This document shows, one piece after another, positions 56,766 through 64,000 of a stretch of DNA of 64,000 nt (within the stretch, counting starts at the first letter, position 1; every line of letters begins with the position of its first letter). A program made the position numbers and the translations under genes. The DNA is from a virus, in the IMG/VR virus record IMGVR_UViG_3300009104_001210, positions 152,423-216,422 of that record, one strand, 5' to 3'. The notes under the pieces were generated by a model. It was not told the DNA's origin and made no database searches. It saw nothing but the letters and a program-made list of their open reading frames with translations.

Positions 56766-59700
56766 ATGGCTAGACGACGTTTACCTGGAATCTTTGGAAG
56801 AAGAATAACAAAAAGAAAAAAGAAGTCTTCTGATGTAGCAGCGCAACAAGCAGCTCAAGCTGCTAGTACGTCTACACAAGGAACTAGACCAGAACCACGT
56901 CGTTTTAGAACAATAGGAGATGAATCAAGAACTATAGTAGATGTTGTTGAACAAGTAACAGAACAAAAACAAGTTACAGTTGATTCTGAAGGATCAGCGG
57001 TAACTGAATTACCTGATAGTCTTGAATCAGCAAAAGGGAAACCAGTACCTAAAGAAATTAAAGTTGCAGATGAAGTTAAAGAAGTAAAATCTAGAAACGA
57101 ACCACCTATTGTAGAAAATCCGCCGGCGCCTGAACCAGAATTTATTACTGAAGAAATTAAAATCGTTACACCTATATATGCAGATTTTCACGCAGATATA
57201 GTAGAAGTTGTAAATAAAAATACAGTAAAAGTAAATCAAGATTGGAATAGTTTAGCACAATCGCTTGGAAGTCTTGATGGAGATTATGAGGGTACTAATC
57301 CAAGAAGTAGATTAACTTTTAATGTTACGTATCCACATTTTGATTTAACAGAATTAAAAACTCATTTAATGTTTGATGAAGATAATGAAGCATTAGTAAC
57401 TAATTTACAACTTGATAAAGATACAATTAAAGAATATCCATATTCATATGTTTTAAAATTGATGGATCCTCTTGATGAAGAAGTTCAAAAAACGGATGAA
57501 GTTATATTTGCAGATAAAATGTTGGAAACATATTCTGAAGATGTGGTTTTAGTTCCACCTGCAGAAGATGAAGAATATGTAGTTCTTAGATCGCCTGATG
57601 TAGATTCTTTAGAATCTCCTGTAAGAGATAGACAAACAAGTTATATTACAGAAGATAGTTTAAAAACCACTGATCCAAAAATTAAAAAAGATTTTGAAGA
57701 TACTCTTATATCTGCAAGTTTAGCTAGTACAGATTTAAATGTTGATTTTTCTCAATATTCTAATTTCGTAAATTATAGTTCAGCTGAACAAAGATTAAAG
57801 AATTTTAAATATAAAGTTTCTCAAATAGATTCATATACTGCTGAAAGTTCTTCTATGATAACTACTAGCGGTTCTTCTGCAGATAAAAGAAAATGGGATA
57901 GAAAGATAAGAGAAGTTAAACAAGGATTTACGCTTTATGAAAAATATTTGTGGAATACTTCTACTTCTTTCGTTTCGGGTTCAGTAATACAAGATACAGT
58001 TAGATATAATAGTGCGTGGCCAAAGTCGGGTGGTTCAGGAACTTATTCAAGTCCTTATATAAATTATCCTGTTACTGCTTCGCAAGCAGTTTCTTGGTAT
58101 GATGGACAAATAGCAAGTGCTAGTGCATTTGATAAAGTTAATTTAAATAGTATAAAAAATCTTTTACCACAATTTGTAAAAGAAGATAGTTCTAATAATG
58201 ACTTTTTTAAATTTGCAGGAATGGTTGGAGAGTTTTATGATAATATATGGTTATACATTACTCATATGACTAAGGTGCATGATAGAAATGAAGGGTTAGA
58301 AGATAGAAATGAAGGTTTTGCTGATGAGTTAGTTTTTGATGTAGCAAAATCTTTAGGATTAAATATAAAATCAAACAAAGATTTGATTTCGTTAGAAAGA
58401 TGGCATTTAGGTCAATATCTATCAGGTTCAACTTATGTTCAGTATTCATCTAAACCAGAAAAAGATATACAAGCAGAAATACAAAAAAGACTTATTAACA
58501 ACTTACCTTTCTTCCTTAAAACGAAAGGTACAATAAGAGCATTAAAAGGTATTATAAATTGTTATGGTATACCATCTACGATATTAAGAGTTAGAGAGTT
58601 TGGAGGTCCTGATGTTAAAGGGAAACCAAATTTTTTAATAACAAAGAAATTTACAAAAGCATTAGATTTTAAAGGTGAACAATATATTATAACACCATGG
58701 CCAAAAGATACAGTAGATGGTAAAAGACCAGATACAGTAGAGTTTAGGTTTAGAGGTGTTAATAGTGGTAGTGGATTAAATAATAGATATTTAATTGAAG
58801 CACAAGATTCGGGCTCTGATACATTTAAATGGGGTGTTGTATTAAGAGATAATGGTTCTACAGATTCAAGAGGACACATAGATTTTGTATTATCAGGCTC
58901 TAATGGATTCCTATCAGCATCAGTTCAAAACTTTCCTGTATATGACGGTGATTACATTTCAGTAATGTTATCAAGAGTATCACAAAGTGGTGCTGAAATG
59001 ACAGTTGACAATCCTGCTTTAAAAACAAGATATGATTTATATGCAAAACGATATGATGCAGGTAGAAGTAAAATATTTTTAGAACAAACAGCTTCACTTA
59101 ATATAACAGCTTCTTCTTATAATACTTCATTTCAAACTGGTTCAAATATAATGTATATTGGTGGATTAGCAAATGCCTCAGGACTTCAAGGTGGTTATAA
59201 TAAATTTACAGGTTCTATGATGGAGTTTAGATATTGGACTGCACCATTAAGTGAATCAGCATTTGATAATCATGTAGCGGCACCAGGAGCATATAATGGT
59301 AATCATGCATCTGCTTCTTATACTGATTTAATTTTAAGATATTCTTTTAACGATAATCAAAATTTACAAAGTAATACATCAATAGCCGATACTAGTGGTG
59401 ATGTTCACTATGTACAGACAGGTAGTGCAGTAGGATTTACAGGAAACTTTTTTAATAGTGTAGTAGATGAACATAAAATGAAAGTTCCAAATCTTGGACC
59501 AAATAGAATGATGAGTACTAAAATTAGAATAGAAGATTCTAAATTAGTTGGTAATTTAAATCCTAAGAAAAAAATGGAACAATCTACTTTTGATTTAGCA
59601 CCTGTAGACTCACCAAAGGTTGGAATATATTTTGCACCATCCGATGTTATTAATGAGGATATTATTCGTTCTGTAGCAGATTTAGATTTTGATCAATATA

Positions 59701-60506
59701 TTGGTGATCCAAGAGATGAATATAAATACAAATATCGTGGTTTAAAAAAGATAGCAGATTCTTATTGGCAGAAGTATAGTTCACCAAATAGCTTTTGGGA
59801 TTATATGAGATTGATTAAATATTATGATAATTCTATATTTGAATTAGCAAGAAAATTTACACCTTTTAGGTCTAGTAAAACATATGGAATAGTTATAGAA
59901 CCTAATATATTTGAAAGAAGTAAAGAAGTATTAGGAAAAGCACCTAGTTTTGATAATAAATCTTATAGAGGTGAAATAGATTTAACAGAATATGCCGCAG
60001 AAACACTCTTTTCTGCTAGTGCTGAATATTTAACTTATAGAGGAATAATTGGTTATGATGATAATCATTCTGGGTCATTTGAAGCAGATATTTTTAGAAG
60101 ATCATCTTTATATAAATTGGAATCAATAGATAATCTTGGGGGTTATGGTGCAAATTATCATACAGCTTCAGTAACAAGAGGTGGTCCAAATTATATTTTT
60201 TCAGAAGGACTTTCACCGTTTATAAGTGGTTCTAGAATATCTGAACATAATTATGAACATAGATTCTTCTTTAGTAGTTCAATAAGTGAATCTAAAGGAA
60301 ATTCTTATTCTTCTTCGCTTGCAGCGTCAGAATATGATGCTAAGTATAATCATTATTCAAATTTATTTAATTTGTTTTATGATGGGTGTAAACAAACAAT
60401 TGAAACAACTCCTGATGGTTTTTCACCCATAGAAACAACCGATGTAAAACAAACAAGACTTGTGGTTCAGGAGCCTGGCAAGTCAAGATTAAAAACAGAG
60501 AGATAA
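56766..60506 (+). CDS. Large virion protein with LamG-like lectin domain
   Basis: 1246 aa. Basic start (RRRLPGIFGRRITKRKKK), long mixed N-terminal region, then a concanavalin/LamG-like domain at about residues 650-880 (KPNFLITKKFTKALDFKGEQYI through MYIGGLANASGLQGGYNKFTGSMMEFRYWTAPLS), which often binds sugars. C-terminal part is helical and Ser/Tyr-rich. A probable tail or baseplate-fiber protein contacting host glycan. Confidence 0.7.
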   Translation: MARRRLPGIFGRRITKRKKKSSDVAAQQAAQAASTSTQGTRPEPRRFRTIGDESRTIVDVVEQVTEQKQVTVDSEGSAVTELPDSLESAKGKPVPKEIKVADEVKEVKSRNEPPIVENPPAPEPEFITEEIKIVTPIYADFHADIVEVVNKNTVKVNQDWNSLAQSLGSLDGDYEGTNPRSRLTFNVTYPHFDLTELKTHLMFDEDNEALVTNLQLDKDTIKEYPYSYVLKLMDPLDEEVQKTDEVIFADKMLETYSEDVVLVPPAEDEEYVVLRSPDVDSLESPVRDRQTSYITEDSLKTTDPKIKKDFEDTLISASLASTDLNVDFSQYSNFVNYSSAEQRLKNFKYKVSQIDSYTAESSSMITTSGSSADKRKWDRKIREVKQGFTLYEKYLWNTSTSFVSGSVIQDTVRYNSAWPKSGGSGTYSSPYINYPVTASQAVSWYDGQIASASAFDKVNLNSIKNLLPQFVKEDSSNNDFFKFAGMVGEFYDNIWLYITHMTKVHDRNEGLEDRNEGFADELVFDVAKSLGLNIKSNKDLISLERWHLGQYLSGSTYVQYSSKPEKDIQAEIQKRLINNLPFFLKTKGTIRALKGIINCYGIPSTILRVREFGGPDVKGKPNFLITKKFTKALDFKGEQYIITPWPKDTVDGKRPDTVEFRFRGVNSGSGLNNRYLIEAQDSGSDTFKWGVVLRDNGSTDSRGHIDFVLSGSNGFLSASVQNFPVYDGDYISVMLSRVSQSGAEMTVDNPALKTRYDLYAKRYDAGRSKIFLEQTASLNITASSYNTSFQTGSNIMYIGGLANASGLQGGYNKFTGSMMEFRYWTAPLSESAFDNHVAAPGAYNGNHASASYTDLILRYSFNDNQNLQSNTSIADTSGDVHYVQTGSAVGFTGNFFNSVVDEHKMKVPNLGPNRMMSTKIRIEDSKLVGNLNPKKKMEQSTFDLAPVDSPKVGIYFAPSDVINEDIIRSVADLDFDQYIGDPRDEYKYKYRGLKKIADSYWQKYSSPNSFWDYMRLIKYYDNSIFELARKFTPFRSSKTYGIVIEPNIFERSKEVLGKAPSFDNKSYRGEIDLTEYAAETLFSASAEYLTYRGIIGYDDNHSGSFEADIFRRSSLYKLESIDNLGGYGANYHTASVTRGGPNYIFSEGLSPFISGSRISEHNYEHRFFFSSSISESKGNSYSSSLAASEYDAKYNHYSNLFNLFYDGCKQTIETTPDGFSPIETTDVKQTRLVVQEPGKSRLKTER

Positions 60507-60520
60507 ATATGAAAAGTATA

Positions 60521-60528
60521 TATTTATT
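60521..60528 (+). promoter_or_regulatory. Candidate late promoter TATTTATT
   Basis: Between the large virion gene and the 60578 gene, 49 bases before that ATG; AGGAG follows. Same octamer family as 2955. A 21-codon ATG-initiated reading here is too short to support. Confidence 0.3.
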
Positions 60529-60577
60529 AGAGAAGTATACTTATCTTATTTTATCCAATCCTATAGGAGATTAAAAA

Positions 60578-61216
60578 ATGGGTTATCTTGATAACACAAC
60601 AACAACCGTAGACGCTATATTAACAAAAAAAGGTCGTGAGTTATTAGCTCGTGGTGGTGATGAATTCAAAATATCCAAATTTGCTTTAGGTGATGATGAA
60701 GTTGACTATTCCCTTTGGGATGTAACTCATCCAAATGGTACTAATTCTTATGGTTCTGCCATAGAAAATTTACCATTATTGGAAGCATTTCCTGATGAAA
60801 ATCAGATTATGAGATACAAATTGGTTAGTTTACCAAAAGGTACAACCAAAATGCCTATTCTTGAATTGGCAATTCCTTCTACAGGATACACCTTTTCAAG
60901 TGCAGGACAAAAAACTTCACTTTCACCTGATACAAAAAATGGATCAGATGGACAATTAGGATATACAGTTATCCTTCACAATTCAGATGCAGCAGATTTA
61001 ACTGTAGCACAGGGTGGTGAAGTAGTAGTTGGTGGTGCAACTACGCCAGTTTTTCTTAGTGATGCTGAAAGAAAGAAAAGTTTATCAGTTATTGGTAAAA
61101 CATTTTCTATCGTAGCAAGAAGCACTACTACTAAGATTGTAACACAAGTTACAATTATTGGAAATGAAACTGGTGCAGTAGTTACCGTTCCTATAACAGT
61201 TAAGGCTAACGCTTAG
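60578..61216 (+). CDS. Conserved virion structural protein
   Basis: 212 aa. The N-terminus (VDAILTKKGRELLARGGDEFKISKFALGDDEVDYSLW) matches a protein seen repeatedly among tail genes of marine T4-like phages. The rest is beta-rich (GYTVILHNSDAADLTVAQGG, VITQVTIIGNETGAVVTVPI-like). Its function is not defined. AGGAG lies upstream. Confidence 0.7.
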   Translation: MGYLDNTTTTVDAILTKKGRELLARGGDEFKISKFALGDDEVDYSLWDVTHPNGTNSYGSAIENLPLLEAFPDENQIMRYKLVSLPKGTTKMPILELAIPSTGYTFSSAGQKTSLSPDTKNGSDGQLGYTVILHNSDAADLTVAQGGEVVVGGATTPVFLSDAERKKSLSVIGKTFSIVARSTTTKIVTQVTIIGNETGAVVTVPITVKANA

Positions 61217-61226
61217 GAGATAAATC

Positions 61227-62240
61227 ATGGCTGAAATTTTTACAAGATTTAATCCCGCTGATGATATGGTGTCTAATTTAAGACAAACAGTTTCTTCAGG
61301 TATGTGGAGTGGTGGTGTTGGCACATTAACTACAATGTATACTTCTTCAATTCAAAGTTCAAGTAATGGACAATATTACTATGACGTGTATAAAACAAAT
61401 CCAGCTTCAGACTCAGAAGCAGAAATTCAACTTTCTGTTGCATATGGGCATGTAAATGGTAGTGGTTCATTAGGTCAGACAGGAAACTATCCAAGTAAAG
61501 CAATTTACAGGCAATATAGAAATTTACTATTAACGCCTGGAGATTCTAAATTTACATTTGGTGGTTCTGTAGATGCTGATGATGTATACGTTATTAGTGT
61601 TGCTAGAGCAAGACTTCGTGAAAAAATGGATCCAGGTAATTGGGAATTACATTTAACAGGAAGCAGCAACAAAAAAGTTAAACTAATTGATGATAGTGGT
61701 GCTACTACAAATCCTTCTGTTAATGCAGGTGGAAGAGTATTTAATGTAGTTAGTGGTTCTATAGCAACGGGAACAGCAGTAACTAAAACTGCGGCATCAG
61801 CTCAACCAGGTGGTGGATATGGATTATTTTATCCTGATTTAGGAATTATCGTATTAAATGCTCCTGTAACTGCAACATCAGCTTCTTTTTCAAGAACAGT
61901 AGGTGCGGCAGGAACAGATTCAAATAATGCAGGTGCTTTCTTTAATTCAGTATCTAATGGTGTGTATTTTGTTTCTCGACGTGAGGAACAATTGAATACA
62001 ACTCACTATTTTGCAAGAGTAACAAATAAGAAATTTAACTTTAGTAATAATCCAACGTTCTTTACTGCTTCTGATGGTGCATTAGTGCAACCTTCATTTA
62101 AGTCAGACCCTAAAACATATATTACTACAGTTGGTTTGTATAACGATTCTAATGAACTTTTAGCAGTTGCTAAACTTAGTAAACCAATATTGAAAAGTTT
62201 TAGTAGAGAAGCTATAATTAAAGTTAAATTAGATTACTAA
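61227..62240 (+). CDS. Virion structural protein, first of a paralog pair
   Basis: 337 aa. Gly/Ser-rich beta protein; its C-terminus (TYITTVGLYNDSNELLAVAKLSKPI) closely matches the end of the next product (PYITTIGLYSDNNELLAAGKLAQPI), showing that both share a terminal domain. The middle (PGDSKFTFGG, RKMDPGNWELHLTG) differs. Likely baseplate or tail-fiber-associated. GGAG precedes ATG. Confidence 0.65.
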   Translation: MAEIFTRFNPADDMVSNLRQTVSSGMWSGGVGTLTTMYTSSIQSSSNGQYYYDVYKTNPASDSEAEIQLSVAYGHVNGSGSLGQTGNYPSKAIYRQYRNLLLTPGDSKFTFGGSVDADDVYVISVARARLREKMDPGNWELHLTGSSNKKVKLIDDSGATTNPSVNAGGRVFNVVSGSIATGTAVTKTAASAQPGGGYGLFYPDLGIIVLNAPVTATSASFSRTVGAAGTDSNNAGAFFNSVSNGVYFVSRREEQLNTTHYFARVTNKKFNFSNNPTFFTASDGALVQPSFKSDPKTYITTVGLYNDSNELLAVAKLSKPILKSFSREAIIKVKLDY

Positions 62241-62258
62241 TACAGGAAGGAGACTAGG

Positions 62259-63233
62259 GTGTTTAAAAACATAGACCCTTCCGACGTATCTATAAAACCA
62301 TATAAATCCCATAAATCGTATACGATTTCTGATGCGGATAGTGGTAGTGGTGCTTTTGGTATTGCAGGTATATCATCAAGTGGATATGCTTTTGCAGTAG
62401 ATACTGCGGCTAAAACAGACTTTACAAATTCTGTCTATCCTTATAGTCAGTCGTTTTTTCATATGCCAATTTTTAGGCAGGTGAAACATATGTACTATAG
62501 AGATTGGCCTGCACCATACAATTCTTATTGTTTTGATTCATCTTCTATTAGAGAACTTCATGGATCTTGTACTGTACTTACAATTCCTCGTCAATTTTTT
62601 GGAGAAAGGGTAAATCCATATTCTATTAAATTAGTAGACGATTCAGCTAATTCAACTTTTACAATTAAAGATGATGGTAAGGGTAATTTATATGACCAAG
62701 CTTTTTCATCAAGTTTTGCAGCAAGAACACCAAATGCAAATAATTCAGGATCACAAGTTGGAAATATTTTTTATGAACATGGCGTAATGGTTATTACAGA
62801 TACGGGTAGTTATTCTAATGTTGGAACAGGAAATGGTGGTGATGGATTTCAATTAACTTTTGAAGGTACACATACTCATTATGAATATGAAATTGGCGTA
62901 ACTGCAAATGAAGGTGAATTTAATTCCACAACAAACATTTCTATAACTCAAGATAGAAGTGGTTCTATGCAAGTTGTTCAGGGAGTTGGTAATATACATT
63001 CTATATTTGCGCCAGGTGATAACCCAACAAATGGAACAGGTAGTTTAAAATTATTTTATAATCCTACTGAAAATGTAATAGGGCCAGCAACACATTCTGA
63101 GTTTCGACCATATATAACTACTATAGGACTTTATAGTGATAATAATGAACTCTTAGCTGCAGGTAAATTAGCCCAACCTATAAAGAATGATGATGAATTA
63201 TCTTTGAAGTTTATAGTCAGATTTGATGTGTAA
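62259..63233 (+). CDS. Virion structural protein, second of the paralog pair (GTG start)
   Basis: 324 aa from GTG with GGAAGGAGA upstream. A middle section (GIAGISSSGYAFAVDTAAKTDF, IRELHGSCTVLTIPRQFFGERVNPYSIKL) differs from the 61227 product, while the last 40 residues match it. Two genes sharing a C-terminal attachment domain with different bodies is typical of fibers or baseplate decoration. Followed by a candidate late promoter. Confidence 0.65.
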   Translation: MFKNIDPSDVSIKPYKSHKSYTISDADSGSGAFGIAGISSSGYAFAVDTAAKTDFTNSVYPYSQSFFHMPIFRQVKHMYYRDWPAPYNSYCFDSSSIRELHGSCTVLTIPRQFFGERVNPYSIKLVDDSANSTFTIKDDGKGNLYDQAFSSSFAARTPNANNSGSQVGNIFYEHGVMVITDTGSYSNVGTGNGGDGFQLTFEGTHTHYEYEIGVTANEGEFNSTTNISITQDRSGSMQVVQGVGNIHSIFAPGDNPTNGTGSLKLFYNPTENVIGPATHSEFRPYITTIGLYSDNNELLAAGKLAQPIKNDDELSLKFIVRFDV

Positions 63234-63236
63234 CGA

Positions 63237-63251
63237 TATTTATAATTGTAT
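63237..63251 (+). promoter_or_regulatory. Candidate late promoter TATTTATAATTGTAT
   Basis: Identical to 30741-30755 over fifteen bases. The TATTTATA octamer ends 35 bases before the next ATG. Good evidence of a repeated regulatory element. Confidence 0.5.
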
Positions 63252-63278
63252 AAAACTATATTATTTTGGAGAATAAAA

Positions 63279-64000
63279 ATGCGAAACCTTTTGATTACGA
63301 TGTTATTATTAATGTCTACTCTATTTGGTCAAATAGAAGGGGCGTTTTCCAACTTTTTTAAATACTCAACTGTTTATGCAGGATTTAATATGCATTCGCC
63401 AATGCACCAGGATGATAGATATAAACTGTCAATGATTGACCCTGAAACAGGATTAGAAAATTGGTTAAATGGTGAATTAACTGTACATAAAGAAAAAAGA
63501 GAATTAAAACCTGATTATGATATAGCATTTGGTATAAGAAAAATTGCACGATTTCATTATGAAGGAAAACGTGGTGTAAAAAATGCTGGTGTGGGTGGAG
63601 ATTGGTATAAAGGTATGCAAGACGCAAGTCCAAATGAAGCCGCAACAGTTGGTAGAGTAAAAGGATTTGAATACTTAGTAAAGTATATGGAACACCGTCG
63701 TTGGGATATGAAACACGCAAGTAAAGAATATCAATTGAGATATCTTGGTGATTGGTTTATTTTTAAATTAAGATATGCTGATTTGGGTTTAGAAGAAATA
63801 AAATATGGTCAAAGTGATTTAAGATTACGAAAAGAATTTGTAACTGATAATGGTAGTTTTAATATTTCAGTTGGCGTTGGAGCAAGAACACATCCAGCAT
63901 ACGGATTCGCACCAACTGTTATTGATAGTTCATGGTATACTTCTGCATGGTGGGATTTTGCAGAAGATGAATTTGGTGTAGATGATAAAAGATACTCAGG
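63279..64000 (+). CDS. Exported protein, truncated by the right window edge
   Basis: 240 codons are visible and the frame is still open at 64000. AGAATAAAAATG with GGAG precedes it. Signal peptide (residues 1-18: MRNLLITMLLLMSTLFGQ) ending in FGQ, then aromatic, beta-rich sequence (YSTVYAGFNMHSP, FNISVGVGARTHPAYGF). Looks like an outer-membrane or periplasmic protein, perhaps a beta-barrel, not like the virion proteins beside it. Its position behind a candidate late promoter suggests late expression. Confidence 0.65.
   Translation, partial: MRNLLITMLLLMSTLFGQIEGAFSNFFKYSTVYAGFNMHSPMHQDDRYKLSMIDPETGLENWLNGELTVHKEKRELKPDYDIAFGIRKIARFHYEGKRGVKNAGVGGDWYKGMQDASPNEAATVGRVKGFEYLVKYMEHRRWDMKHASKEYQLRYLGDWFIFKLRYADLGLEEIKYGQSDLRLRKEFVTDNGSFNISVGVGARTHPAYGFAPTVIDSSWYTSAWWDFAEDEFGVDDKRYS

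Noticed and set aside
60509-60574. 21-codon ATG reading between virion genes
   Set aside because: Too short and over a promoter-like element; no ribosome site.
1-64000. CRISPR arrays, insertion sequences, integrase or attachment sites
   Set aside because: Looked for spaced direct repeats, terminal repeats, transposase and integrase motifs on both strands; none seen.

Overview
The window is a long stretch of an AT-rich (roughly 30% GC) tailed-phage genome. Nearly every gene lies on the plus strand, packed with 1-4 bp stop/start overlaps. The right third is a contractile-tail module of T4-like (marine myovirus) type: a gp55-like late sigma factor, a gp5-like hub protein, gp25, a gp6 split into two genes, and a string of large virion proteins. 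No integrase, transposase, CRISPR array or IS element was seen. The host looks like a marine Gram-negative of the FCB group, possibly Marinimicrobia/SAR406. This is inferred from the phage's SusC/TonB-type receptor with an N-terminal carboxypeptidase-like domain, exported proteins whose signal peptides end in FGQ or YGQ, lipoproteins, and classical TTGACT-N18-TATGAT promoters (not the Bacteroidetes promoter type).

Layout. 0-4.6 kb: Fe-S/redox leftovers (BFD-like tail, DUF59), a SelW-like gene with an in-frame TGA that reads as a selenoprotein, a GSII glutamine synthetase, an SGNH-like protein, a tandem paralog pair and a lipoprotein. 4.6-10.7 kb: metabolic island with a second, divergent glutamine synthetase, NagB, another SGNH-like protein, PurF, a PIG-L deacetylase and GuaB. 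10.7-15 kb: tmRNA, small genes, two PAPS-type sulfotransferases flanking a ParB-fold protein, and five tRNAs (Glu, Tyr, Ala, Cys, Thr). 15-19.4 kb: a MoxR-type AAA ATPase under a repeated promoter, a nuclease and a thioredoxin. 19.4-27.1 kb: an unusual modification cluster (GT32-like glycosyltransferase, tubulin-tyrosine-ligase-like ATP-grasp, SET protein, double-Hint protein, fucosyltransferase-like protein, Asp/Asn-hydroxylase-like protein, second ATP-grasp, flavin halogenase homolog).

27.1-29.1 kb holds envelope proteins; 29.1-30.0 kb holds a small minus-strand gene and a hairpin-rich non-coding stretch; 30.0-32.0 kb has Hsp20 and membrane/coiled-coil proteins; 32.1-34.9 kb encodes a full-length TonB-dependent receptor. 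35.1-38 kb repeats the MoxR promoter twice, the second copy driving a VWA/HExxH protein, the expected MoxR partner. 38-43.8 kb has small genes, an Nmad1 protein, a nuclease-like protein, peptide deformylase, APS kinase, a nucleotidyltransferase and a 3D-domain protein. 43.8-48 kb has a large conserved protein, a GIY-YIG/ParB-like protein, an HD hydrolase and the late sigma factor. 48.1-48.4 kb is a second minus-strand membrane gene. 48.5-64 kb is the virion module, ending in a truncated exported protein.

Working picture: glutamine synthetase, NagB, PurF and GuaB would push nitrogen into purines. APS kinase plus sulfotransferases would sulfate a surface glycan or protein. The halogenase/ATP-grasp/Hint cluster may modify a virion or host-surface polypeptide. 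TonB receptor, lipoproteins and the right-end exported protein would change the host envelope. The most novel items are the phage selenoprotein, the double-Hint modification cluster, the TonB receptor, the tmRNA with an unusual tag, the four-copy promoter linking MoxR and VWA loci, and the structured non-coding region near 29.5 kb.
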